Below are positions 25,501-33,784 of a stretch of DNA of 64,000 bases, one piece after another. A program made the position numbers and the translations under genes. Source of the stretch: Flectobacillus roseus. Lineage in GTDB: Bacteria > Bacteroidota > Bacteroidia > Cytophagales > Spirosomataceae. The notes beneath the pieces are model-generated. The model saw only the letters and a program-made list of their open reading frames with translations. It did not search any database and was not told the origin of the DNA. The stretch is taken from NCBI RefSeq assembly GCF_030056665.1, contig NZ_JASHIG010000008.1; one strand, 5' to 3'. Numbering within the stretch: position 1 is the stretch's first letter; every line of letters starts with the position of its first letter.

Positions 25501-26393
25501 AAGACTATTACAAAGCTCAACAAAACTACGGCGATGTATCAGCTCTTCCTACGACAGCATTCTTCTATGGTTTGAAGCAAGATGAGGAAATCCTTATCAC
25601 GATTGACGAAGGTAAGACTATCATTGTCAAATACTTGTATGCTTCAGAGCCAGACGAATCAGGTTTGCGTACTGTTACTTTCGAATTGAATGGTCAGGCT
25701 CGTCGTATCAAGATTTTAGATAGAAATATCAAAATTGAACGTCCTCAACACGCAAAAGCTTCTGCAAAAGGAGATATTGGTGCTCCATTACAAGGTCGTT
25801 TAAGTCGTATCTTGGTGAAACCGGGCGATGAAGTGAAGAAAAACGCTCCATTGTATGTTATCGAAGCCATGAAGATGGAATCGATCGTATCGTCTCCATT
25901 CGAAGGTGTAGTTTCTCGTATCGTGCTCAATGAAGGTACTGTAGTTGAACAAGAAGACTTGGTATTGTCAGTAGAGGAAGCAAAACTTCCAGAGCCAGAC
26001 AAAGATGAATTCTTATTCGTGTACGGAACATTGCGTAAAGGATACGGTAACGAGTTGCATAAATTGATTGCACGTAACTCTGAGTTTATAGGTTTGGCAA
26101 GTTATCAAGGAAAGATGTTCAATATTGGTGAATATCCGGGTATTGTTCCTTCTGATGATGCCTCTGACAAAGTTGTTGGTGAGCTATACAAATTGACAAA
26201 TCCACTTCGCTTAGTGAAAATTTTGGATGAATACGAAGAATTCTATCCAGAAAGCGAAGCTGATTCGGTCTTCTTGCGTAAAGATATCCAAGTTGAAGTA
26301 GATGGTACAAGCTACGCAACCTTTGGATATTTGTACAATCGTCCTTTGGATGGATTGTCGCAAATTACTTCAGGTGATTTCTTGAATCAATAA
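22533..26393 (+). CDS. pyc: Pyruvate carboxylase with C-terminal gamma-glutamylcyclotransferase-like domain
   Basis: The protein has 1286 residues, against about 1150 for usual single-chain pyruvate carboxylase. Biotin carboxylase (about 8-460) has AAAGGGGRGMRVV and EVNPRVQVEHTITEE. The carboxyltransferase (about 535-830) has DTTFRDGHQSLLATR and MAGLLRPYQA. The biotinyl domain has AMKM with biotinyl Lys1114. The enzyme makes oxaloacetate from pyruvate, bicarbonate and ATP. After a short linker the frame continues into a GGCT/AIG2-like domain (about 1158-1286): FLFVYGTLRKGYGNELHKLI, FNIGEYPGIV and the acidic LDEYEEF (1231-1237) that holds the usual catalytic Glu position. The same reading frame, no intervening stop and clean codon use argue for a true fusion. 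The role of the added domain is unknown. Confidence 0.94.
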   Translation: MPQPYVQTINSLLVANRGEIAIRIMRAASELGIRTVAVYTFEDRYSLHRYKADEAYQIGKDDEPLKPYLDIEGLIKLCKEKEIDAIHPGYGFLSENVTLARRCREEGIKFVGPSPEAMNALGDKVAAKDAARKAEVPMIEDSKEELVSYDIALREARRIGFPVMVKAAAGGGGRGMRVVREEEALEKAFAEAKNEAKNAFGDDTIFIEKFIDQPKHIEVQLLGDQHGNLVHLYERDCSVQRRFQKVVEVAPSVGLKDETKQKLYKYALSIGKAVNYYNAGTVEFLVDKDENIYFIEVNPRVQVEHTITEEVTGIDIVRTQILIAQNYRLSDPNIYILRQEDIPLRGYAIQCRITTEDPANGFKPDFGTIIAYRNAAGFGIRLDEGSSYPGVKISPYFDSMLVKVSAKGRTLKGASERLLRALTEFRIRGVKTNIPFLRNVIQHPIFQQGKCVVQFIDSHPELFNFTPTRDRSTKALRYLGDVVVNGNPDVKVKNERTFRTPVVPAFDKYAEYPMGNKQRLESMGADKFAQWVKDQKQILYTDTTFRDGHQSLLATRVRTRDMLAVAEGFAKSFPELFSMEVWGGATFDVSMRFLNESPWKRLQAFREAMPNMLLQMLFRGSNAVGYSAYPDNLIEKFVEKSAENGIDVFRIFDSLNWVEAMKVSIRAVRERTNSIAEASICYTGDIFNNEKYTLQYYLDMARQLEDEGAHMLCIKDMAGLLRPYQAQTLVTELKKSLSIPVHLHTHDTASIQAATYLKAIEAGVDVVDCSLGAMSGLTAQPNFNSVVAMMQGNERDCPLNLGLLNQYSNYWEDIRQIYYPFESELKAGTAEVYDNEIPGGQYTNLRGQAIALGVGDKFEVMKHNYVEANKLFGDIVKVTPSSKVVGDMAIFMTANSLTAEDVYARGATLSFPESVKDFFKGGLGQPYGGFPKQLQEIILKGDQAITGRPNDNITPIDFDKDFADFQAKFPENQEGFLDYLSYKMYPKVYEDYYKAQQNYGDVSALPTTAFFYGLKQDEEILITIDEGKTIIVKYLYASEPDESGLRTVTFELNGQARRIKILDRNIKIERPQHAKASAKGDIGAPLQGRLSRILVKPGDEVKKNAPLYVIEAMKMESIVSSPFEGVVSRIVLNEGTVVEQEDLVLSVEEAKLPEPDKDEFLFVYGTLRKGYGNELHKLIARNSEFIGLASYQGKMFNIGEYPGIVPSDDASDKVVGELYKLTNPLRLVKILDEYEEFYPESEADSVFLRKDIQVEVDGTSYATFGYLYNRPLDGLSQITSGDFLNQ

Positions 26394-26410
26394 GAAATAT
26401 CAAACACTAT

Positions 26411-26448
26411 AAAAAAATCCTCCTTGGCTTGCCTTGGGGGATTTTTTT
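26411..26448 (+). terminator. Intrinsic terminator of the pyruvate carboxylase gene
   Basis: Arms AAAAAATCCTCC and GGGGGATTTTTTT pair over 12 positions with one G-U wobble around TTGGCTTGCCTT. The right arm is itself a T-run. It starts 18 bases after the stop codon. Confidence 0.85.
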
Positions 26449-26493
26449 ATTGAGTGAATGGTGAGTGATTGATTTAGTGATTAGAATTTAAAG

Positions 26494-26644
26494 TGTACGA
26501 AGGATTCTAAAACCGTCTATTTCGGATATCGGATGTTGGATTTCGGAAGTGTAAGAATTTATATTTTGAAAAAAATAGAGGTATTTTACTTTATTTTCGA
26601 AATCAGAAATCCCAAATCCGCAATTATTGGAAATCCTTCGTACA
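26494..26644 (+). repeat. Dispersed ~150-bp intergenic element, copy 1
   Basis: Perfect 13-bp terminal inverted arms TGTACGAAGGATT (26494-26506) and AATCCTTCGTACA (26632-26644) bound the element. The interior contains GGATGTTGGATTTCGGAAGT and AATCAGAAATCCCAAATC. A second copy lies at 37668-37822 in the opposite orientation. It carries no ORF. Confidence 0.75.
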
Positions 26645-26809
26645 ACCTTAGATTAGAATAGGCAATCATCTGGAGAGACGCCATATTTGCGTCTGTCACT
26701 GATATAGAAAATTACCTCCCCAAACTCTGCAATCAAAAATCTGAAATCCACAATCGAAAGTGTCTTTTGTTTTTGCTATATTAGATACCTCATTTAAACC
26801 CGAACCAAA

Positions 26810-27613
26810 ATGAACTCACTTTTGAAAACTAGCGCCTTGCTAGGCCTGCTTGCTATGGCCTCTTGCAAGCAAAAATCACAAGAACAACAAACCACAACAG
26901 ATTCCACAATTGCTCAAGTAAAGGTTGACTCTACAAACATGTTTCCCAAAGAAACTGATTATCAAATCACTGTTCAGATGCCAGGAACCTTTCATCAAGG
27001 ACAAGTTCCTTTGGATTCAGATAAAAAATCATGGGTTGGTATTTTCCAAACAAGTAAAGGCTTTGAACTCAGAGCGACAAAGATTGCTTTGGAAATGGTT
27101 CATGATGAAATGATTGATGAAACTCCTGAAGCGAAAACGGGTATTCAAATTAACATTGCACAGAAAGATACTTGTTTGCTTTTGATTGAATCGCAATCTT
27201 ATCTGAAAGATCATGTGATAGCTCCGTTGACTTTGTCCAAAACAGAGTTTTATCCCAATGATGCTGTCGAATTTGAGTATTTGGGCGTGAAGTATAAACT
27301 ATTTGCGGTAGGTAAAAAGGAAATTGCCAAAGAAGATCCTAACCAGATTTTAGTGACAGATTATACGCTCTCTATTTCGTTTACGAAAGAGGGTAAAAAT
27401 TATACCAATGTTTTGCTTCGTCAACCACGTTTTGATACAAAAATTCCTACAGTTCAGTTTGCGGGAGATATTGATGGCGATGGAATTGTGGATTTAGTGT
27501 TAGATGCAGCCACTTATTACAACGATATCAACAGTACCTTATATCTGTCAAAAATCGCCAAAGGAACTCAAGGACTAACCATAGCAGGTGGATTTACAGC
27601 GGGAGTAGACTAA
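26810..27613 (+). CDS. Lipoprotein of unknown function with terminal Asp-rich loop
   Basis: The protein has 267 residues. The SPII signal is MNSLLKTSALLGLLAMASC (Cys19), followed by a Gln/Thr/Ser-rich linker. I do not recognise the main domain. Near the C-terminus DIDGDGIVDLVLDAATYY resembles an FG-GAP/calcium-binding loop. The downstream gene starts 35 bases later, is on the same strand and has the same kind of DxNxDGxxD loop, so the two probably form an operon and act together in the periplasm. No function is proposed. Confidence 0.7.
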   Translation: MNSLLKTSALLGLLAMASCKQKSQEQQTTTDSTIAQVKVDSTNMFPKETDYQITVQMPGTFHQGQVPLDSDKKSWVGIFQTSKGFELRATKIALEMVHDEMIDETPEAKTGIQINIAQKDTCLLLIESQSYLKDHVIAPLTLSKTEFYPNDAVEFEYLGVKYKLFAVGKKEIAKEDPNQILVTDYTLSISFTKEGKNYTNVLLRQPRFDTKIPTVQFAGDIDGDGIVDLVLDAATYYNDINSTLYLSKIAKGTQGLTIAGGFTAGVD

Positions 27614-27647
27614 ATTTTTGAATAAACCTTATGCATATCCATTGACT

Positions 27648-28526
27648 ATGAAAAAACTATTTTTTCTTTTGTGTACACTCTGGTGTAGCTCCACTTTTGC
27701 TCAGTCTGTCTATACAGGTACAATTGACAAATACCCAATTGAGGTCATTTTGAATGTCTATTCCGATGACGAAATCCAAGGTATTTATGTTTATTCCAGC
27801 AATGATGAGCCAATCAATATTTCTGGTTCTATCAAGAATAAAGTGCTTTCTATTCTCGAAAAAGATGCCAAAGAGAAAGTAACAGGGAAAATGGTAATTG
27901 ATAAGTTTTCGACTAAGGCTACACAATTATCAGGAACTTGGACCAACCCTACTGGTACAAAAAGCTTTAAAATAGCACTCACAAAAAAATACGACCTTGA
28001 TGATGGAGAAGGTATGGCTTGGAGTAATCGTGAATTATTGCAAAAAGTAACTTCTGGTAATCAATATTTTAAAATTGTGCTTAGTAAAGCCAAAGATGAT
28101 TATCAAGCACGTGTAAAAGCTTTAAAGGTCTTCGAAAAAAAGACGGACAAATTGCTTCAAACCATTGCGGTTGATTGCCAATCAATGGGCTTTAATAGCG
28201 TAGAAACGGGCGATTTTAATTTTGACGGTCAAGCTGATATTTCTTTATTTGAATCATCTTATGCTGGAGCAAATACTTCTTCAAAATACTTTTTGGTTGA
28301 CTCAAACGGACAATACAAAGACAGTGGTTTTGAAGGTGTTTCACTTACATTTGATGAGAAAACCAAAAGAATTACCGAAGTAAACCAATGTTGCGCAGGG
28401 TCACAATATACCTCGACTTTGTACAAGGTGGCAAATAACAAAATGGTAAAACTTGAGCAACACTGTTTTATTTATGATGAAAAAAAGCAAGACTTTATAG
28501 AACGTAAATGGAAAGATTGTCAATAG
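27648..28526 (+). CDS. Secreted XAC2610-like protein with DxNxDG loop
   Basis: I chose the ATG at 27648, giving MKKLFFLLCTLWCSSTFAQS, a clean Sec signal. An upstream in-frame TTG at 27618 would add ten non-signal residues. The product is 292 residues. A beta-rich N-terminal half (YTGTIDKYPIEVILNVYSDD, GSIKNKVLSILEK) is followed by a C-terminal part with ETGDFNFDGQADISLF, SSKYFLVDSNGQY and CCAGSQYTSTLYKV. This resembles the XAC2610-related domain, which carries an Asp-rich calcium-type loop. The molecular role is unknown. It is likely co-transcribed with the preceding lipoprotein gene and closed by the terminator at 28547. Confidence 0.72.
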   Translation: MKKLFFLLCTLWCSSTFAQSVYTGTIDKYPIEVILNVYSDDEIQGIYVYSSNDEPINISGSIKNKVLSILEKDAKEKVTGKMVIDKFSTKATQLSGTWTNPTGTKSFKIALTKKYDLDDGEGMAWSNRELLQKVTSGNQYFKIVLSKAKDDYQARVKALKVFEKKTDKLLQTIAVDCQSMGFNSVETGDFNFDGQADISLFESSYAGANTSSKYFLVDSNGQYKDSGFEGVSLTFDEKTKRITEVNQCCAGSQYTSTLYKVANNKMVKLEQHCFIYDEKKQDFIERKWKDCQ

Positions 28527-28546
28527 AATTTAAGGCTTTATTGTAC

Positions 28547-28578
28547 ATAGCCCTCAGATAACACTGAGGGCTATTTTT
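28547..28578 (+). terminator. Intrinsic terminator of the two-gene unit
   Basis: A perfect 11-bp stem ATAGCCCTCAG/CTGAGGGCTAT (28547-28557, 28564-28574) with a 6-base loop is followed by TTTT. Confidence 0.88.
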
Positions 28579-28811
28579 ATGAATAAAAAACCTATTTTTC
28601 CAACACTATCCAATAACCATTTTTCTCAATATTCACGAAGGTTTTGATTTCGATAAAAAAGAGTTGAAATTTGTAAAAATAAGGGCTTTGAGTTTCTAAT
28701 AAATCGATTTGGGGATAGCATTTTGTTAAAATAGATACTCAGCGATACCTTTTTGATGATCTATGGTAAGACAGCGAACAAATGTCTTACGTAATTTGTT
28801 ATTTTTTTATG

Positions 28812-31295
28812 ATGTTATACCCTCAAAATATAGAACAAAAATTAGGATTTGACCGAATTAGAGAACGACTTAGTGAATTGTGTATTAGTCCACTCGGCAA
28901 GGCATTTGTGGAGAAAGTTCGCTTTTCGGATAACTATGATTTAGTCCAAAAAATGATTCGTCAGGTAGATGAAATGCGTGAGATTATGCAATATGAACCA
29001 CAGGCATTTCCTTCTCAAAACTACCTCGATGTTAATCAACAACTGACCAAAGCGGCTATTGAAGGCGCTTTTCTTTCTGAAGCAGAGTTTTTTGATGTAA
29101 AACTTTCCCTTCGTACCATTCAAGAATGTCTTCGTTTTTTTGACAACAAAGAACCTGAGCAATACCCTCAATTACGTGAATTATTGGGTATGGCTTTTCA
29201 GCCCCGTACCGATAAAAATCAAGAGGAAGTAAAGACCAACAAAGATGCTAAATTAGAAATAAGAGGCATTTTGGATGCTTTAGATAAAGTAATTGATGAC
29301 CGTGGGCGTTTGAAAGATAATGCCAGTCCAGAATTACAGTCTATTCGTCGTCAGTTAGTTTCGCAAGAGAACGATTTACGTAAAAAATTAGATAGTATTC
29401 TTCGCAATGCTCGTAGTAATGGCTGGGTAACAGATGACTTTTCTTTGGCTTTGCGTAATGGTCGTATGGTAATTCCTTTGGCAGCTGAGCACAAGCGTAA
29501 AATCAAAGGTTTTATCCATGATGAATCAGATACTGGTAAAACGGTATTCTTAGAACCAACCGAAGTCCTTGAAGCCAATAACGAAATTCGTGAGTTAGAA
29601 TCGGCAGAACGCCGTGAGATTATCCGTATTCTCATGGATTTGACCACACGTTTGCGCCCTCACGTACCTGTCTTGAAGCGAGCTTACACATTCCTTGGGA
29701 TTATTGATTTTGTTCGTGCGAAGGCTTGTTATGCTATCGAGCTAGGTGCTATTGCGCCTTTAAGCGTCAATACACAGCTAGTAGACTGGAAAAACGCACG
29801 TCACCCATTGCTTTATGCTTCTTTCAAGAAAATGGGTAAAAGCGTTGTTCCATTGTCAATTACCTTGGAGCTAGACAATCGTATTTTGTTGATATCTGGA
29901 CCTAACGCTGGTGGTAAGTCGGTTACGCTCAAAACTGTTGGTTTGATTCAGTATATGTACCAATGCGGTTTATTGGTGCCTATGGCTGAGTATTCTACGA
30001 TTGGTTTGTTTAGAAATATTTTCATTGATATTGGTGATGAACAAAGCTTAGAGAATGACCTAAGTACTTATAGTTCGCACTTGACAAACATGAAACATTT
30101 CTTGATTCAATCTGACAGAAAGACCTTATTTTTGATTGACGAATTTGGTACTGGTACAGAACCTGCTTTGGGTGGTGCCATTGCTGAGAGTATCCTTGAA
30201 GACTTGAATCGTTCGGGCGCGTATGGGGTGATTAACACCCACTATACCAACTTGAAAACATTTGCTGATCGTACCAAAGGTCTTGTCAATGGTGCGATGC
30301 GTTACGATGCAGAACATTTAGAACCACTTTATGAGCTCGAAATCGGAAAACCAGGGAGTTCTTTTGCCGTTGAGATTGCCTACAAAATTGGTTTGCCTAA
30401 AAATGTAATCGATCGTGCTAAAAACAAGATGGGTAAGCAGCAGGTAAGTTTTGAAAAATTGGTGAAAGAGTTAGAAATTGAGAAGAAGGTATTTGCAGAT
30501 AAAAACGTAGAAAATGCCCAAAAACAACGTCATCTCGACCAATTACTTGATCAATATAACTCGCTGAAAAACTTACTAGATTCGGAGAAAAAGACCATTC
30601 TGAATAGCGCTAAACTGCAAGCAAAAGAGTTAGTAAAAACAGCTAATCAGAAAATCGAGGCAACAATTAAGGAAATACGTGAGCAAGAGGCTGATAAATC
30701 TGCTACCAAAGAGCTTCGTCAGGATTTACAAGATTTTCAAGAATCTCTAGTAATCGAAAAAGTACCTGAGAATAAAAATAAGCCAACTCCGAAGAAAGAG
30801 GAAGAAGAAAAAGATGTAATTGAAGTAATTGGAGGCGATATTGTGATAGGCTCATTGGTACGTATCAAAGGACAGGAAGCCATTGGGGAGGTATTGGGCG
30901 TTCGTGGTAAAGATATTGAAGTTGCTATTGGCGATTTGAAAACTACTGTAAAGCTAAACCGTTTGGAAAAGATTTCAAGAAAGGAGTTCCGTCAAAAAGC
31001 TTCTCCTAAAGCTAAGTTAACGGGAATTGATATGAATGAGAAAATGCAAAACTTTTCATTCAATCTTGATTTAAGAGGAAAGAGAGGAGAGGAGGCTTTG
31101 GTTGATGTAGATCGCTTCATGAACGATGCCATTATGGTGGGCTACGATGAAATTAGAATTGTACACGGAAAAGGTGACGGTATTTTAAGAACACTCATTC
31201 GTCAACATTTGAGAGGATATAAGCAAGTAGATAAAATGGTAGATGAGCACGCCGACCGTGGTGGGGCTGGTGTAACGATTGTGAAAATGAAGTAA
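28812..31295 (+). CDS. mutS2: MutS2-family endonuclease/ATPase
   Basis: I chose the ATG at 28812 (MLYPQNIEQKLGF), which fits the family start; ATGs at 28782 and 28809 would add a hydrophobic run not seen in MutS2. The product is 827 residues. MutS core and clamp helices (about 1-330) precede Walker A GPNAGGKS (363-370) and Walker B LFLIDEFGTGTEP. A long coiled coil (about 515-660) is followed by a KOW-like patch GSLVRIKGQEAIGEV and a C-terminal Smr nuclease domain with LDLRGKRGEEAL and VHGKGDGILR. MutS2 in other bacteria limits recombination or senses collided ribosomes. The mismatch-recognition domain of MutS1 is missing, as expected. A monocistronic unit with a shared terminator. Confidence 0.94.
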   Translation: MLYPQNIEQKLGFDRIRERLSELCISPLGKAFVEKVRFSDNYDLVQKMIRQVDEMREIMQYEPQAFPSQNYLDVNQQLTKAAIEGAFLSEAEFFDVKLSLRTIQECLRFFDNKEPEQYPQLRELLGMAFQPRTDKNQEEVKTNKDAKLEIRGILDALDKVIDDRGRLKDNASPELQSIRRQLVSQENDLRKKLDSILRNARSNGWVTDDFSLALRNGRMVIPLAAEHKRKIKGFIHDESDTGKTVFLEPTEVLEANNEIRELESAERREIIRILMDLTTRLRPHVPVLKRAYTFLGIIDFVRAKACYAIELGAIAPLSVNTQLVDWKNARHPLLYASFKKMGKSVVPLSITLELDNRILLISGPNAGGKSVTLKTVGLIQYMYQCGLLVPMAEYSTIGLFRNIFIDIGDEQSLENDLSTYSSHLTNMKHFLIQSDRKTLFLIDEFGTGTEPALGGAIAESILEDLNRSGAYGVINTHYTNLKTFADRTKGLVNGAMRYDAEHLEPLYELEIGKPGSSFAVEIAYKIGLPKNVIDRAKNKMGKQQVSFEKLVKELEIEKKVFADKNVENAQKQRHLDQLLDQYNSLKNLLDSEKKTILNSAKLQAKELVKTANQKIEATIKEIREQEADKSATKELRQDLQDFQESLVIEKVPENKNKPTPKKEEEEKDVIEVIGGDIVIGSLVRIKGQEAIGEVLGVRGKDIEVAIGDLKTTVKLNRLEKISRKEFRQKASPKAKLTGIDMNEKMQNFSFNLDLRGKRGEEALVDVDRFMNDAIMVGYDEIRIVHGKGDGILRTLIRQHLRGYKQVDKMVDEHADRGGAGVTIVKMK

Positions 31296-31373
31296 GATTA
31301 TGCTTATTTGGAGAATATTTTAAAATGTTATTTGACACTAGTGATATAAACAAAATATCCCTTCGCCACACCT

Positions 31374-31458
31374 TACTTTTCTTGTCTTGACACAAGAAAA
31401 GTAACAAAAGAAAGTCAAGAAATCCTAAACTCGCCTTCGGCTCAAACAGTAGGATTTC
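31374..31458. repeat. REP-like double hairpin
   Basis: Hairpin 1 is a perfect 12-bp stem TACTTTTCTTGT/ACAAGAAAAGTA (31374-31385, 31392-31403) with a 6-base loop. Hairpin 2 is a 9-bp stem GAAATCCTA/TAGGATTTC (31419-31427, 31450-31458) whose loop contains CTCGCCTTCGGCTC. It sits in the 3' intergenic space between convergent genes, the usual place for REP/BIME elements. Confidence 0.6.
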
Positions 31459-31512
31459 ATTAAAATAAATATAAAATTCAGCATTTTGATAACTTATAAA
31501 ATTTAAACAAGC

Positions 31513-31560
31513 GCTAAATAAAAAAGCCGACTCAGTTATGAGTCGGCTTTTTTATTTAGC
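31513..31560. terminator. Bidirectional terminator between mutS2 and the C-terminal protease gene
   Basis: A perfect 22-bp stem (31513-31534 with 31539-31560) has a GTTA loop and core AGCCGACTCA. T6 tracts flank it on both strands, so it ends both converging genes. Confidence 0.93.
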
Positions 31561-31564
31561 ATTC

Positions 31565-33715
31565 TTATTTTTTATTCTGTGTGATTTTGATGCCATTAGA
31601 AGGAGCAAGGAAGATATAATCTGTTAATAATCTTTCTGTTTCTTTCAAATAAGCGTCTTTTTCACGTCTTTCTTTCGCAGCTTTTTGTTTTGCTTGTGCA
31701 ATACTTACTGAGTCAGTTTTTACTTCAGTTTTAGTTTCTGGTTTTTCAACATCTGCTAATTCTTCAGCAAGGTCTTGGCTATTGCGTTTTTTCTGCTCTT
31801 CGATTTCTTTACGACGTTTGTCTTCTTTCAAAGAAATGGTTTTGCGTTCTTTTGCTTTTTTCCAGTAATCAAAATCAGCGACTAATTTTTTCAAATCTGT
31901 TTCTGACTTTAAGTGCTCTTGGTATTTTTTATTCAAAGACGAAACGATTTGCTCGTTTACATCAGCCGAAGGAGTGTATTTGCTTGTAGCAATCATATCC
32001 CAAGGCAAAGCACTTGGTTGTGAGCTTTCACCATATTCTTCTGCCGAGAAGCCTGAAGGCAATTGAATATCTGGTGTTACACCTTTGTGTTGAGTACTAC
32101 TACCAGTAATACGGTAGAATTTCTCCATCGTGATTTTCAACTGACCTACGTTGTCTGGCTCACCTTTCAAGAAACGACCCAAATCAACTAAGGTTTGAAC
32201 AGTACCTTTTCCATAAGTTTGCTCACCTACAACGATACCACGCTTATAATCTTGAATCGCACCAGCAAAAATTTCTGAAGCCGAAGCACTAAATCTGTTT
32301 ACTAAAACACCCAGTGGGCCATCGTAAGTTACAGAAGGATCACGGTCGTACTCAGCCGAAATTTCACCATCAGCATGCTTGCGTTGAACTACAGGGCCTT
32401 GAGGAATAAACAAGCCAGTCAGACTAACTGCTTCTACCAACGAACCACCACCATTGTTGCGAAGGTCAAGTATTACACCGTCAACTTTTTCAGCTTTTAG
32501 TTCAGTCAAGAATTTCTTTACATCTGCACTCGTACTTTTGAAATCGCCTTCGCCTTTTCTAGAACCTTCAAAATCACGATAAAACACTGGAAGTGTAATT
32601 AAACCAAGTTTGTACGAACGACCATTGTTAGTAAATTCTAGAATATCCTTTTTCGCACTACCATCTTCTAATTTGATTTTTTCACGCACCAAACGTACCT
32701 CTTTTGGTACAGAACCTACTGCTGCATCTCCTGATAAAATCTTCAAACGAACGATGGTATTTTTAGGGCCTTTAATCAATTTTACAGCATCGTCGGTCAT
32801 CCAACCTACAATATCAGTAAAAGCACCGTTTTCACCTTGTGCTACTGCTACGATTCTATCTTTTGGTTTTAAGGCTTTGCTTCTGTATGCAGGACCACCT
32901 GTGATAAGTTCGATAATAGTTACATAATCGCCATCCAAACGAAGCGTTGCGCCGATTCCTTCAAAAGACTGTGCCATTTCTTGGTTGAATTGCGCGGCAG
33001 CTTTCGGAATCATATAGTTGGTATGCGGATCAATACTTTCGGTGAATGAGTTCATGTATTGTTGGAATACATCTTCACTCTTAGTTTTGTCGAAATACTT
33101 TTCACTACGAGAATAGCGCTCCTTCAAGTCTTTGACAGCTGAGGTATCAGCTTTTCCACTGATTTTCCAGTCTAACAAAGTACTTTTGATAGCTTTTCTC
33201 CAAATCTCATCAAGCTCTTGTTTGTTTGAAGCCCATTCAGCTTTTTCTCTGTCTGGCGTATAAACCTCATCTACATTGAAATTCATCGGTTTTGCCAAAA
33301 GCTGATTCACAAACGTAAAACGTTCTTTGGCTCTTTTACGATAAACATTATAGATTTGATAAGCGGCAGTCAAATCACCTTTTTGCAACTGGTCATCCAA
33401 TGAATAGCGAAATTGTTCGAAATCTTGAATGTCCTGTTTGGTGAAGTTCATTTTATTACCGTCAAGCTCCTTGATGTAATTATCAAGGATTTTAGAAGAT
33501 AAAGAATCATTGAGAGGAACCCTTCTGTAATGATAATTCGTCAGGATTTGTGTCACTAATTCTTCTACTTTTTTCTGTGTTTCGGTGGGCTTGAGGTCGT
33601 CTTCACTAAATTTATAAGCCACAGTAAGGTTTTTCTCGGCACTATGTGAGGTCGAGCGAAGTCCCATAACTGCCAATAGCGTAACAGGAACAAGTGCAAT
33701 GAGATATTTCTTCAT
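31565..33715 (-). CDS. C-terminal processing peptidase (Prc/Tsp-like, S41A)
   Basis: I chose the ATG at 33715 (MKKYLIALVPVTLLAVMGL), which gives a signal sequence; the longer frame to 33760 lies in an intergenic hairpin. The product is 716 residues. An N-terminal Tsp helical domain (about 35-220, DGNKMNFTKQDIQDFEQF) is followed by a PDZ segment (FEGIGATLRLDGDYVTIIEL) and the S41 core. The core has VDGVILDLRNNGGGSL, the Ser region RFSASASEIFAGAI and the Lys in YGKGTVQTL. A charged coiled region (about 600-690) closes it. It cleaves proteins from non-polar C-termini in the periplasm. The FKBP gene upstream is on the same strand with a 69-base gap. Confidence 0.93.
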   Translation of the reverse strand: MKKYLIALVPVTLLAVMGLRSTSHSAEKNLTVAYKFSEDDLKPTETQKKVEELVTQILTNYHYRRVPLNDSLSSKILDNYIKELDGNKMNFTKQDIQDFEQFRYSLDDQLQKGDLTAAYQIYNVYRKRAKERFTFVNQLLAKPMNFNVDEVYTPDREKAEWASNKQELDEIWRKAIKSTLLDWKISGKADTSAVKDLKERYSRSEKYFDKTKSEDVFQQYMNSFTESIDPHTNYMIPKAAAQFNQEMAQSFEGIGATLRLDGDYVTIIELITGGPAYRSKALKPKDRIVAVAQGENGAFTDIVGWMTDDAVKLIKGPKNTIVRLKILSGDAAVGSVPKEVRLVREKIKLEDGSAKKDILEFTNNGRSYKLGLITLPVFYRDFEGSRKGEGDFKSTSADVKKFLTELKAEKVDGVILDLRNNGGGSLVEAVSLTGLFIPQGPVVQRKHADGEISAEYDRDPSVTYDGPLGVLVNRFSASASEIFAGAIQDYKRGIVVGEQTYGKGTVQTLVDLGRFLKGEPDNVGQLKITMEKFYRITGSSTQHKGVTPDIQLPSGFSAEEYGESSQPSALPWDMIATSKYTPSADVNEQIVSSLNKKYQEHLKSETDLKKLVADFDYWKKAKERKTISLKEDKRRKEIEEQKKRNSQDLAEELADVEKPETKTEVKTDSVSIAQAKQKAAKERREKDAYLKETERLLTDYIFLAPSNGIKITQNKK

Positions 33716-33735
33716 AGAGATTCGATGCGAAGGTA

Positions 33736-33769
33736 ATTGAGTGATTGATGGTAAAACCAATCACTCAAT
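33736..33769. repeat. Hairpin between FKBP and protease genes
   Basis: A perfect 12-bp stem ATTGAGTGATTG/CAATCACTCAAT (33736-33747, 33758-33769) with a 10-base loop fills the gap. There is no T-run on either strand, so it could be an mRNA processing or attenuation structure rather than a terminator. Confidence 0.55.
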
Positions 33770-33784
33770 CTATGATTCGCTTTA

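Larger units (their letters stand above)
26394..26809. other. Intergenic region with terminator and dispersed element
   Basis: This 416-base gap has no credible gene. It holds the pyruvate carboxylase terminator, the 151-bp dispersed element at 26494-26644, and a small AGACGC/GCGTCT hairpin near 26677-26694. Confidence 0.65.

Noticed and set aside
27618..27647. TTG start giving a 302-residue product
   Set aside because: The ATG at 27648 directly begins a clean signal peptide, while the extra ten residues do not fit one.
33716..33760. Longer N-terminus of the C-terminal protease
   Set aside because: The extra 15 codons lie within an intergenic hairpin and precede the true signal sequence.
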